Source of the DNA: Streptomyces sp. STR69
GTDB lineage: Bacteria; Actinomycetota; Actinomycetes; Streptomycetales; Streptomycetaceae
Assembly: GCF_024519455.1 (NCBI RefSeq)
Contig: NZ_JALJRY010000016.1
Span: 62,001 to 126,000, forward strand
Reading direction: 5' to 3'
DNA length: 64,000 nucleotides
The position numbers and the translations under genes are program-made. This document shows, piece by piece, positions 42,358 to 50,467 of this stretch; positions within the stretch are counted from its first letter, which is position 1, and each line of letters starts with the position of its first letter. The notes under the pieces are model-generated. The model did no database searches. It saw only the letters and a program-made list of their open reading frames with translations, and was not told the DNA's origin.

Positions 42358-43827
42358 TCAGCTCTTGAGGGACGCCATCCAGCTCTCGACGTCGGCCGAG
42401 GTGCGGGGCAGGCCGTCGGAGAGGTTCCGGTTGCCGTTCTCGGTGACCAGGATGTCGTCCTCGATGCGGACGCCGATGCCGCGGTACTCCTCGGGGACGG
42501 TCAGGTCGTCCGCCTGGAAGTACAGGCCGGGCTCCACCGTGAGGACCATGCCGGGCTCCAACGTGCCCTCCACGTACGTCTCGGTGCGCGCGGCGGCGCA
42601 GTCGTGGACGTCCATGCCGAGCATGTGGCCGGTGCCGTGCAGCGTCCAGCGGCGCTGGAGGCCCAGCTCCAGGACGCGCTCCACGGGACCCTCGACAAGG
42701 CCCCACTCGACGATTTTCTCGGCCAGCACGCGTTGCGCCGCGTCGTGGAAGTCGCGGTACTTGCCGCCCGGCTGCACCGCCGCGATACCGGCCTCCTGGG
42801 CCTCGTACACGGCGTCGTAGACCTGCTTCTGGAGCTCGGTGAAGCGGCCGTTGATCGGGAGCGTGCGGGTGACGTCGGCGGTGTACAGGGTGTGCGTCTC
42901 GACGCCGGCGTCCAGGAGGAGCAGGTCGCCGGAGCGGACGGGGCCGTCGTTGCGGACCCAGTGCAGGGTGGTGGCGTGCGGGCCCGCGGCGCAGATCGAG
43001 CCGTAGCCGACGTCGTTGCCCTCGACGCGGGCGCGGAGGAAGAACGTCCCCTCGATGTAGCGCTCGCTGGTCGCCTCGGCCCTGTCGAGGACCTTGACGA
43101 CGTCCTCGAAGCCGCGGACCGTCGAGTCGACGGCCTTCTGCAGCTCGGCGATCTCGAACTCGTCCTTGACCAGGCGGGCTTCGGAGAGGAAGATCCGCAG
43201 CTCCTCGTCGCGCTCGGCGGTGACCTTGTCGGTCAGCGCGGCCTCGATGCCCGTGTCGTAGCCGCGTACGACCCGGACCGGGCCGGTGGCCTCGCGCAGG
43301 GCCTCGGGCAGTTCGCGGACGTCGGAGGCGGGGATGCCGTAGAGCGCCTCGGACTCGGTCAGCGAGTGGCGGCGGCCGACCCACAGCTCGCCCTGGCCGG
43401 AGAGCCAGAACTCGCCGTTCTCGCGGTCGGAGCGCGGCAGGAGGTAGATCGTCGCCTTGTGGCCCTCGGTCGTGGGCTCCAGGACGAGGACGCCGTCCTC
43501 GGTGAGGTTGCCCGTCAGGTACGCGTACTCGACCGACGCCCGGAAGGGGTACTCGGTGTCGTTCGAGCGGGTCTTCAGGTTGCCCGCGGGGATCACCAGG
43601 CGCTCGCCCGGGAAGCGCGCGGAGAGCGCGGCACGGCGGCGGGCGGTGTGCCCGGCCTGCTCGACGGGCCGCAGGTCGTGCAGCTCGGTGTCGGCCCAGC
43701 CGGACTTCATGCTCTCGGCCAACTCGTCGGACACGCCCGGGTACAGGCCGTTCTTCCGCTTCTTGATGGGCTCTTCAGGCTCCGCAGACTCAGTCTCCGG
43801 GGTCTCCGGGGTGAGCTCGTCGGCCAC
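42358..43827 (-). CDS. pepP: Aminopeptidase P (Xaa-Pro aminopeptidase)
   Basis: A 489-residue M24B metallopeptidase. An N-terminal domain (about 40-220) precedes the pita-bread domain with the metal ligands Asp and Asp in LLLLDAGVETHTLYTADVTRT, His in HGTGHMLGMDVHD, Glu in LTVEPGLYF and Glu near the C-terminal RIEDDILVT. It removes the N-terminal residue before proline. Start choice: AGGAGG touches the annotated-looking ATG directly, but lies six bases before the GTG two codons later, so the GTG is the better start. The length is usual for Streptomyces PepP. Confidence 0.94.
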   Translation of the reverse strand: MADELTPETPETESAEPEEPIKKRKNGLYPGVSDELAESMKSGWADTELHDLRPVEQAGHTARRRAALSARFPGERLVIPAGNLKTRSNDTEYPFRASVEYAYLTGNLTEDGVLVLEPTTEGHKATIYLLPRSDRENGEFWLSGQGELWVGRRHSLTESEALYGIPASDVRELPEALREATGPVRVVRGYDTGIEAALTDKVTAERDEELRIFLSEARLVKDEFEIAELQKAVDSTVRGFEDVVKVLDRAEATSERYIEGTFFLRARVEGNDVGYGSICAAGPHATTLHWVRNDGPVRSGDLLLLDAGVETHTLYTADVTRTLPINGRFTELQKQVYDAVYEAQEAGIAAVQPGGKYRDFHDAAQRVLAEKIVEWGLVEGPVERVLELGLQRRWTLHGTGHMLGMDVHDCAAARTETYVEGTLEPGMVLTVEPGLYFQADDLTVPEEYRGIGVRIEDDILVTENGNRNLSDGLPRTSADVESWMASLKS

Positions 43828-43926
43828 GGTCATCCTCCTAGATACGGCACTGGACCCCATCCATCGTACGGTCGTACGGAAGGGGGCCCAGGGCCGTATG
43901 GCCTGTTACACATGGCTTCCGGGCGA

Positions 43927-45471
43927 CTACTCGAAACGGGCCGCCAGAAGGACGACGTCCTCGTCGCTGTCGGCCGTGTCGAGGCCGTCCGGCAGCACGG
44001 TCCGCAGCACGTGGTCGGCGATCGCGGCCGGGTCGGCGCGCAGCGCCTTGGGGACGCTCGCCGCCGCGGCGTGCAGACGGGCGAAGGCGCGGTCCATGGG
44101 GTCGCCGGTACGGTGCAGCAGCCCGTCGGTGTAGAGCAGAACCGTCTCGCCGGGCTCCGCCTCCAGCTCCACGCTCGGCGCCTCCCAGCAGGCCAGCATG
44201 CCCAGCGGCGCGGAGACGGAGGTCTCCACGAACTCCGTGCGCCGCTCGCCGACCAGGAGCGGCGGGCTGTGACCTGCCCCCGCCAGGGTGATCTTGCGCA
44301 ACGCGGGCTCGCAGTAGGCGAACAGGGCGGTGGCCGAGCGGGCGGGCTCGGTGAGCCTGAGGAGCAGTTCGAGGTCGGACAGGACCGCGACCGGGTCCTC
44401 GCCCTCCATCACCGCGTACGCCCGCAGGGACGCCCGGAGCCGGCCCATCGCGGCGATCGCGCTCGGCCCGGAACCCGTCACCGAGCCGACCGCGAGACCG
44501 AGCGCGGCATCGGGCAGCGGCAGCGCGTCGTACCAGTCGCCGCCGCCGCGCGGACCCGTGCGGTGCAGCGCGGCGAGCTGTACACCGGCCACGCGGGGGA
44601 GCCGGGACGGCAGCAGCTCCTCGGCGATGGTCGCCATGCACGCGCGCGTGCGCTCGACTTCGAGGAGCCGGGCCAGGTGCTCGGTGGCGTAACGGGCGTA
44701 CAGGCCGGCGAGGTGGCGCTGCCGCTCGACCGGCTCGGCGGGCTCGTCGTACAGCCACACGGCGGCGCCGAGGCGCCCGGCCGCGTCGGTCGCCAGGGGC
44801 AGCGCGTAACTGGCCGCGTAGCCCAGGCGTACGGCCACCTCGCGGTGGCGCGGGTCGAGGCCGTCCTCGGCGAACAGGTCGGGGTGGACGATCTCGCCGC
44901 CCTCGCCGCCAGGGGCCCCGTCCAGAATCTGGCCGTATGACATCGCTCCGCGCGGGACGGTCTCGATGTGGCCGAGGTCGGAGCGGTCCAGGCCCAGGCC
45001 GATGGTGGTGTCCGGGCCCAGGCCGTCGCCGGGTTCCAGGACGACGAGTCCGCGCCGGGCGCCCACCAGGGCGGCTCCGGCGCGCAGCAGCTCCTGGAGT
45101 GCGTCCGCGAGTGCGTCCGTGCGTGCCAGTCGTTCCGTGAGTTCGTGGAGGGTCGTGAGGTCGGAGACCCAGCCGGCGAGACGGTCCTGGAGCAGGGCAC
45201 TTGGCGCGTTCGGAGCGGTATCCGGCGGGTTCTGGACGTTCGGGGAAGGGGCCGGAGGGGTACCGGTGGCGGCAGGCGCGGGCGCGACAGTGTGTGCGGG
45301 CGAGGGAACCGTTGAATCGATTCCAGCCACTTTCGGAGGGTGAGGGGCGTTCATGGCGTCCGGCTTTCCGACCGGTGCGTATTGCTCAAAAGCATCGCAA
45401 ACCCCCATGTCATTCTGCGCCGCTGGCAGTGTCTCCACATGTACACGCACTCGTGAGGGGATGTCCAGCAT
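43927..45471 (-). CDS. GAF - SpoIIE-type PP2C phosphatase with altered metal motif
   Basis: A 514-residue protein. A Pro/Ala-rich N-terminus of about 100 residues is followed by a GAF domain (about 115-275) and a SpoIIE/RsbU-type phosphatase (about 290-514). GGGDWYDALPLPD keeps the first metal Asp and TDGLLHRTGDP and DEDVVLLAARF keep later acids. However, the usual GDVxGHG motif reads GSVTGSG, replacing a metal-binding Asp by Ser. Activity may be reduced or lost. Such proteins dephosphorylate anti-anti-sigma factors, and two matching ATPase-type partners lie in this window. No clear ribosome site precedes the ATG. Confidence 0.85.
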   Translation of the reverse strand: MLDIPSRVRVHVETLPAAQNDMGVCDAFEQYAPVGKPDAMNAPHPPKVAGIDSTVPSPAHTVAPAPAATGTPPAPSPNVQNPPDTAPNAPSALLQDRLAGWVSDLTTLHELTERLARTDALADALQELLRAGAALVGARRGLVVLEPGDGLGPDTTIGLGLDRSDLGHIETVPRGAMSYGQILDGAPGGEGGEIVHPDLFAEDGLDPRHREVAVRLGYAASYALPLATDAAGRLGAAVWLYDEPAEPVERQRHLAGLYARYATEHLARLLEVERTRACMATIAEELLPSRLPRVAGVQLAALHRTGPRGGGDWYDALPLPDAALGLAVGSVTGSGPSAIAAMGRLRASLRAYAVMEGEDPVAVLSDLELLLRLTEPARSATALFAYCEPALRKITLAGAGHSPPLLVGERRTEFVETSVSAPLGMLACWEAPSVELEAEPGETVLLYTDGLLHRTGDPMDRAFARLHAAAASVPKALRADPAAIADHVLRTVLPDGLDTADSDEDVVLLAARFE

Positions 45472-45930
45472 TGTCCTGCCGGGATTCCTGGTGTCCATGG
45501 GTTTCGCGGGGGCATTTCGCTCTCCCCTTGCGGATTGGCAAAGTTGGCTTAAAACTGCATCAGGGGACGGTCCATTGAGGTCGACTGGGTTTGCTCGACG
45601 GAGCGTCACAGCGGTCGTGATGGGTACGTACTCGGAGAAGACCAGGGGTGGCGGGGGCCGCCCGGAACCTGGTGAGGGACCCGGGCGTCTTAACCACCGA
45701 CGATCGTGCCCCATCCTCCCGTGGCGGAGGCGGAGAGAAATACGCGGGACGGCAAAACGCCAGACTTCGCCACCCCCACGCCACGCCCATGCTTTTCATG
45801 CACGCACGGGTTCCCCCTGCTTCACGCAGGGGTGTGATGCGCCAACAGGTACGCACAGTGAAGTGATCGACACATGGTGTGATGTGGTCCTCGGTGTTGC
45901 CAGCGGTGCAACGGAAAGGAACGAGCGCTC
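45472..45930. promoter_or_regulatory. Divergent intergenic region
   Basis: A 459-base divergent promoter region between the phosphatase and the primase/polymerase-like gene. A hairpin with 7-bp stem CCCCTGC/GCAGGGG and a five-base loop is at 45814-45832. The DNA from about 45830 to 45900 is relatively AT-rich and repeats GTGTGATG-like words. No gene is supported here, although the phosphatase frame is open to 45714. Confidence 0.45.
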
Positions 45931-46596
45931 ATGCGCGAGATCCTCGGAAAGCGACGCAGGCTCCTGTCCAGGCGAGACAACAGGAGGTCTGAGATGCTCA
46001 GCGCGGCCCTGACCTTCGCTACGGAATGGCAATGGCCCGTACTCCCGGGCGTGGCACCCGATCCCCAGGGACGGGCCCGCTGCGGCTGTCCGGACCCTGA
46101 GTGCACGGTGCCCGGCGCCCACCCCTTCGACCCCGGCCTCCTCGCGGCCACCACCGACGCCCGCATGGTGCGCTGGTGGTGGGGCAACCGCCCCGCCGCA
46201 CCCATCGTCCTCGCCACCGGCGACAAGGCTCCCTGCGCGGTCAGCCTGCCCGCACCCGCGGCCTCCCGGGCCCTCGCCGCGCTCGACCTCCAGGGCATGC
46301 GCCTGGGCCCGGTCGTCGCCGCGCCCACCCGCTGGTCGCTGCTCGTCAAGCCGTACTCCCTGGAGCAGTTGGGCGAGCTGCTCTACGCCAAGGACCATGT
46401 CCCCGGCTCGCTCCGCTTCCACGGCGAGGGCGGCTATCTCGCCCTGCCGCCCTCCGAGACCGGCCAGGGCCAGATCCGCTGGGAGCGCGCACCACTGCCC
46501 GGCTCCTCCTCGCCCTGGGTCCCCGATGTCGAGGCCGTGGTGGACGCCGTGGTCGAGGCCCTCACTCGTACGGGTGTGAGCGCCCCCGAGTTGTAG
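45931..46596 (+). CDS. Primase/polymerase (Prim-Pol)-like protein, degenerate
   Basis: A 221-residue protein related to the bifunctional DNA primase/polymerase N-terminal domain. It keeps the Cys/His group CGCPDPECTVPGAHP and the DARMVRWWWGNRP block found in these proteins. The Asp-x-Asp that follows in active enzymes is absent: the equivalent region reads VLATGDKAPCAVSLPAP. It may therefore be a non-catalytic paralogue with a binding or regulatory role. AAGGA lies about 11 bases before the ATG. A second family member with an intact motif lies near 56 kb. Confidence 0.75.
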   Translation: MREILGKRRRLLSRRDNRRSEMLSAALTFATEWQWPVLPGVAPDPQGRARCGCPDPECTVPGAHPFDPGLLAATTDARMVRWWWGNRPAAPIVLATGDKAPCAVSLPAPAASRALAALDLQGMRLGPVVAAPTRWSLLVKPYSLEQLGELLYAKDHVPGSLRFHGEGGYLALPPSETGQGQIRWERAPLPGSSSPWVPDVEAVVDAVVEALTRTGVSAPEL

Positions 46597-46652
46597 GGGT
46601 GTCGGGCGCGCGCGGACCGTGGCGCCCGTGGTTGGTAGTTATCTTCCGCTCT

Positions 46653-47210
46653 ATGAACCTTCGTCTGCTCGCCCTCGCGGGCGTCGCGGTGTGCGCGGTC
46701 GCGCTGCCGCTGGCCGTGGCGTCCGCGGGACCCGTACGCGACGAGGGCCACGCAGTCGTACGCTCCCTGGTCCACTCCTCCGACGACGACCGGAAGGAGC
46801 CGTCCGCCGCGCCCTCGCCGACGCCCACCCGCTCCCCGCTGGCACTCGGTCTGGGGTTGGCCACCGCGGCCCGCTGCGGACCCGAACTCTCCACCCCCGA
46901 CGGCGTCGAGGCGCAGACCTGTGTCATGACGCAGGGCGAGGACACCTGGGCGCGCACCTACTACCGGAACGCGACCGGCGACGACCTGGACGCGGTGCTG
47001 AGTCTCATGGGGCCGGCGGACCGCACCGTGCAGATGCACTGCGCCGTGAGCGCCGAGGACGAGCCCTCGCTGTGCGAGACGCCCCGGGAGCACACACAGG
47101 GCGGTCCGGCGGCCTACACGGCTGTCGCGGAGTTCGCCGCCGGGCCGGGCGGGCGTGGGCCGCTGTTGCTGCGCTCGGGGAGCAACTCCTCGGCGCCTAC
47201 GGCGAGTTGA
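46653..47210 (+). CDS. Secreted protein of unknown function
   Basis: A 185-residue protein with a clean Sec signal peptide (MNLRLLALAGVAVCAVALPL, cleavage near ASA). A Ser/Pro/Thr-rich linker follows and a small domain with four cysteines (ARCGPEL, QTCVMT, MHCAVS, LCETP) that likely form two disulphides. Known family not recognised. TATCTT ending seven bases before the ATG and lack of a ribosome site suggest a leaderless mRNA. It is followed by a strong hairpin. Confidence 0.75.
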   Translation: MNLRLLALAGVAVCAVALPLAVASAGPVRDEGHAVVRSLVHSSDDDRKEPSAAPSPTPTRSPLALGLGLATAARCGPELSTPDGVEAQTCVMTQGEDTWARTYYRNATGDDLDAVLSLMGPADRTVQMHCAVSAEDEPSLCETPREHTQGGPAAYTAVAEFAAGPGGRGPLLLRSGSNSSAPTAS

Positions 47211-47252
47211 CGGACGGCGTCGTTCCGTACACGCGAGCCGGGCATGAAAAGA

Positions 47253-47290
47253 CCCGGTTGCTGGCGACGGGGGATGCACCAGCAACCGGG
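47253..47290 (-). terminator. Strong hairpin with C-rich loop
   Basis: A 12-bp perfect stem CCCGGTTGCTGG/CCAGCAACCGGG closes a 14-base loop. Read on the minus strand the loop contains CCCCC and the stem is followed by TCTTTT, so it is an intrinsic terminator for minus-strand transcripts. It also serves to separate convergent genes. Confidence 0.8.
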
Positions 47291-47454
47291 CTACTCGAAC
47301 GGTAACAAGAGATCGGCGGTTCGCAAATTCGATCTCGGCTATTCGGACACCGACTTGCCTTTCACAACGGGGAGTTGCGACAGGAGTCACCGGAGTGAAC
47401 AGGCCTGTTACGACTCACCGGTCGGTCAGTCGAACCCCTGCGCCCTTCCGGGTG
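47291..47454. other. Structured, less GC-rich intergenic DNA
   Basis: After the hairpin come a second potential stem GAGATCG/CGATCTC (about 47310-47338) and the palindrome AACAGGCCTGTT (about 47399-47410). The base composition is much less GC-biased than nearby genes. An open frame on the plus strand (47244-47462, starting MKRPGCWRRGMHQQPGYSNG) and one on the minus strand cover it, but their codon use is not Streptomyces-like. A non-coding RNA on either strand is possible. Confidence 0.4.
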
Positions 47455-48420
47455 TCAGCTGAGCGTGACCTGCCGGTTGGTGAGGCCGCCGCGCGCGCGG
47501 CGCTCGTCCGCGGTGAGCGGGGCGTCCGTGGCCAGCGCGGCGGTGAGCCGCTCTGCGAACTCGGCGGCCGGCTTCTCCACGTCGTCCGCGCCGAACCCGC
47601 TCGGCAGGTCCCAGACGGGCACGGTGAGACCGTGAGCACGGAAGGACCCCACGAGGCGGGTGCCCTCACCGAGACCGGAGCGGCCGGCGGCGTGCAGCCG
47701 GGCGAGAGCGTCCAGAAGTTGCTCCTCCGGGTACGGCATGACCCAGCGCAAGTGGTTCTTGTCCGGCGTCTCGCACCAGTACGCGGCGTCCACGCCCTGG
47801 AGTTTCACGGTCGGGATGGCGGCGGCGTTGGCGCGCTCCAGGGAGGCGGTCACCTCGGGCGACGCGTTCTCCGCCTCCGGAACCCAGAATTCGAAGCCCG
47901 CGTGTACAACTGGCTCGAACGTGCCTTCAGGGTCGAGCAGTTCCTGCAGTCGCGGACCGTCGGCCGGGGCGCGGCGGGACTGCACCGGAGTGCCCGGGTC
48001 CGCGACCAGCGCACGCTGGAGGGTGTCGGCGAGGTCGCGGCTGATGTCGCCGGACGCCGTGTCGTTCTGCAGGCCGAGCAGCACCGAGCCGTCGTCGCGG
48101 CGCAGGGCCGGCCAGGCCATCGGCAGCACCGTGGCGAGCGTGACCGACGGAACCCCTTCGGGGAGGCCGCCCTTCAGGGGCAGCGCGACCGTGGCGGCGG
48201 GCACCAGCTCGCGCAGCGCCACCCAGTCGCCCTCGCCGGGCAGCCCCTCGAAGGGCCGCTGCACCAGCTCGGTCACCGCGTGCGCGGCAGCCCGGCCGTG
48301 GCACGCCTTGTAGCGGCGGCCACTGCCGCAGGGGCAGGGCTCGCGGGCACCGACCACCGGGACCTCGGTGTCGCTGAGCTGAGGCCGCTTGGCCGTGGTC
48401 TGGGGTCGCTTCTTGGCCAT
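47455..48420 (-). CDS. SEC-C motif protein (DUF5926-like)
   Basis: A 321-residue cytoplasmic protein. Near its N-terminus is the SEC-C zinc motif, REPCPCGSGRRYKACHG, the zinc-binding tail also found in SecA and in many proteins that contact SecB or ribosomes. The rest is an actinobacterial domain of unknown function with several conserved tryptophans (GDWVAL, FEFWVPE, AYWCETP). The start is the ATG of MAKKRPQTT; no strong ribosome site is visible. No role is established. Confidence 0.85.
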   Translation of the reverse strand: MAKKRPQTTAKRPQLSDTEVPVVGAREPCPCGSGRRYKACHGRAAAHAVTELVQRPFEGLPGEGDWVALRELVPAATVALPLKGGLPEGVPSVTLATVLPMAWPALRRDDGSVLLGLQNDTASGDISRDLADTLQRALVADPGTPVQSRRAPADGPRLQELLDPEGTFEPVVHAGFEFWVPEAENASPEVTASLERANAAAIPTVKLQGVDAAYWCETPDKNHLRWVMPYPEEQLLDALARLHAAGRSGLGEGTRLVGSFRAHGLTVPVWDLPSGFGADDVEKPAAEFAERLTAALATDAPLTADERRARGGLTNRQVTLS

Positions 48421-48495
48421 CGTGGGTGTCTCCCGGTTACGGCTCGTCTCGTACGGGCGGGAGCCTAGCCGTTCACGCCATGACCGACGGGAGCC

Positions 48496-48560
48496 TGTGG
48501 ACAACCTTCGGCGCGGGTCGGCGGCGGGCCGCCTGTGGGAAACCCGGCGCCTGTGGACGG
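48496..48560. promoter_or_regulatory. DnaA-box-like group
   Basis: TGTGGACAA (48496-48504) is a consensus DnaA box on the minus strand. TGTGGGAAA (48534-48542) and TGTGGACGG (48552-48560) are degenerate boxes in the same orientation. All lie in the promoter region of the SEC-C gene. Confidence 0.45.
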
Positions 48561-48584
48561 ACGCGTCGGTTCTGCGCGGACGTG

Positions 48585-49133
48585 TCAGTCCAGGTCGTCG
48601 AAGGCGTCCGCGTAGCCGAGCCGGGCACCTGAGACCGTCGGGGCCGTGACGCGCGCAGCGAAGTCGTCGCGCCGGTGCGCGGCATCCGGATCATGAACGT
48701 CCTCGTGGACGACGACCCACACCGTGACCTCGCCCCGGGTGTCGTCGCGTACGCCCCAGTCGTCGGCCAGCGCGGTGATGATGTTCAGGCCGCGCCCGCC
48801 GTGCGCCGTGACCGACGGGGTGGCCGGAGCCGGGCGGGTCGGGCCGCCGCCGTCCGTCACCTCGACCGTGAGTCGTCCGCCCGTGTCCACGCGCCAGGCG
48901 CAGCGGACGTCACCGTCACCGGCCAGGGCGTCGCCCAGGGGCCGGCCGTGTTTGCACGCATTGCTCAGAAGTTCGGAAAGGATCAGTACGGCATCGTCGA
49001 TGACCGCTTCCGACACACCGCCCGTACGCAACTGGTCGCGCATGCGATGTCTTGCCTGCCCCACGCCCGCAGGGCCATGGGTCACGGCCATGCTCGACGA
49101 CGTGGGCACCTCCTGTGCCACCACCAACGCCAC
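48585..49133 (-). CDS. Anti-sigma-type ATP-binding protein (HATPase_c), second
   Basis: A 182-residue GHKL ATPase of the Streptomyces RsbW-like group. N-box VLILSELLSNACKHG, G1 VTDGGGPTRP and G2 GGRGLNIITALADDWG are present. The G1 box is DGGGP rather than DxGxG. The C-terminal 35 residues are an extension beyond the domain. AAGGAGG eight bases upstream fixes the GTG start. It could partner the SpoIIE-type phosphatase 3.5 kb away, but no direct link is seen. Confidence 0.87.
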   Translation of the reverse strand: MALVVAQEVPTSSSMAVTHGPAGVGQARHRMRDQLRTGGVSEAVIDDAVLILSELLSNACKHGRPLGDALAGDGDVRCAWRVDTGGRLTVEVTDGGGPTRPAPATPSVTAHGGRGLNIITALADDWGVRDDTRGEVTVWVVVHEDVHDPDAAHRRDDFAARVTAPTVSGARLGYADAFDDLD

Positions 49134-49363
49134 CCCCGAGACCTCCTTCGCCCCACGCCACGGTGTGGATGCCCTCTTGGCCTGTACCGGAAACCGGCCA
49201 ATCCACGTTCAGTGACGCATTCGCAACGATCGAACACGGACCGAACGCGCCGGAGCACTCCCTGTAATCGGGTGGCTTGTTTTCGATGGTGTGGCCGAGT
49301 TCGGAGGATGGTGCAGGTGAGGCGCCCGGGTCAAGGGGTGTTTGGCGGTCTTTATGAGGTTCT

Positions 49364-50209
49364 TTATTGTTCCCTACCGAGCTGGCTCAGAACGGCCCGC
49401 GGCCGGTTGGTGATGATGGCGTCAATGCCCAGGTCAACGCAGAGATCGACGTCCTCGGGCTCGTTGACGGTCCATACATGCACCCGATGACCGGCGTTTT
49501 TCAGCCGCTCGATATACGCAGGGTGATTGCGCACGATCCTGATCGAGGGGCCTGCGATCCGGACACCGGCCGGAAGTCGACCGTCCCTCAGGCGGGGCGA
49601 GAGGAACTGCAACAGGTAGACCGTCGGCAGCGTCGGGGAGGCCGCCCGCACCCGGTGCAAAGATCGCGCAGAGAAACTCATGACCCGTACCGGGGAGTCG
49701 GCGGCGGAGGCCGGGGCGTCCAGGCCGAACCGCTTCAGGAGCACCAGCAGCCGTTCCTCGACCTGCCCCGCCCAGCGCGTCGGATGCTTCGTCTCGATGG
49801 CCAGTTCCACCCGCCGGCCCGCGTCCGCGACGAGTTCGAGCAGCCGCTCCAGGGTGAGTACGGAGGTGTCCCCGCGGTCCTCCGGAAGGTGCTCCCAGTC
49901 CGGCTCCTCGTCCCGTGTCCGCCAGGAGTCGCGGGACAGGTCGCGGCTCTTCCAGGAGCCGAAGTCGAGGGCGGCCAGATCGGCGAGTTCCAGTGCCGAG
50001 ACCGCTCCGCGTCCGTTCGACGTACGGTTGACGCGTCGGTCGTGGACGCAGACGAGATGGCCGTCGGCGGTCAGTCGTACATCGCACTCAAGCGCGTCCG
50101 CGCCGTCCTCGATCGCCTTCTTGTAGGCGGCGAGGGTGTGTTCGGGGGCCTCTTCGGAGGCTCCGCGGTGGGCGACGACTTGGATCCGGTGCTGCCGTGC
50201 GTGGGTCAC
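49364..50209 (-). CDS. Glycerophosphodiester phosphodiesterase
   Basis: A 281-residue GDPD-family enzyme. VVAHRGASEEAPEHT opens the TIM barrel with catalytic His and Arg, LECDVRLTADGHLVCVHD carries Glu, Asp and the second His, and ELAIETKHPTR carries a further acid. There is no signal peptide, so it should act in the cytoplasm on glycerophosphodiesters from phospholipid turnover. The GTG start has no ribosome site in front. It is divergent from the HtrA-type protease gene. Confidence 0.9.
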   Translation of the reverse strand: MTHARQHRIQVVAHRGASEEAPEHTLAAYKKAIEDGADALECDVRLTADGHLVCVHDRRVNRTSNGRGAVSALELADLAALDFGSWKSRDLSRDSWRTRDEEPDWEHLPEDRGDTSVLTLERLLELVADAGRRVELAIETKHPTRWAGQVEERLLVLLKRFGLDAPASAADSPVRVMSFSARSLHRVRAASPTLPTVYLLQFLSPRLRDGRLPAGVRIAGPSIRIVRNHPAYIERLKNAGHRVHVWTVNEPEDVDLCVDLGIDAIITNRPRAVLSQLGREQ

Positions 50210-50467
50210 CGCGTCATGGTGCCACCGCAAAGGGGTACACGTGGAACCGAGAAGGTGTAGGTATGCGGCTTTTTGGTGCTTGTGACCGCTTATAAAGGAT
50301 CGCCATGGACCCACAGGCACCGCTTATGGTGCCCTGACGTCCGGTGGGAAAAGCTGACGGCATACAAAAGCACCAGCACAGCTGTTTCGCGCCGGACCGT
50401 CGACAAGCGTGAACGAGTGTGACCGCATGCTTCCGAGAACAACAGCCGTGGACCGAGGAGAAGAGCT

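Noticed and set aside
40723..44940. A 1405-codon plus-strand open frame
   Set aside because: It runs antisense through the mocR-type, pepP and phosphatase genes, each with clear motifs. Its own sequence is repetitive Arg/Gly/Val without any domain.
47253..47290. Assignment of the C-rich-loop hairpin to the actinobacterial 6C RNA
   Set aside because: The loop has five C residues and only one such stem is clear; 6C RNAs have two C6-rich loops. Not enough to name it.
47244..47462. A 72-residue frame starting MKRPGCWRRGMHQQPG
   Set aside because: It begins inside a terminator hairpin, overlaps the convergent gene end, lacks a ribosome site and has non-Streptomyces codon use. Treated as structured non-coding DNA.
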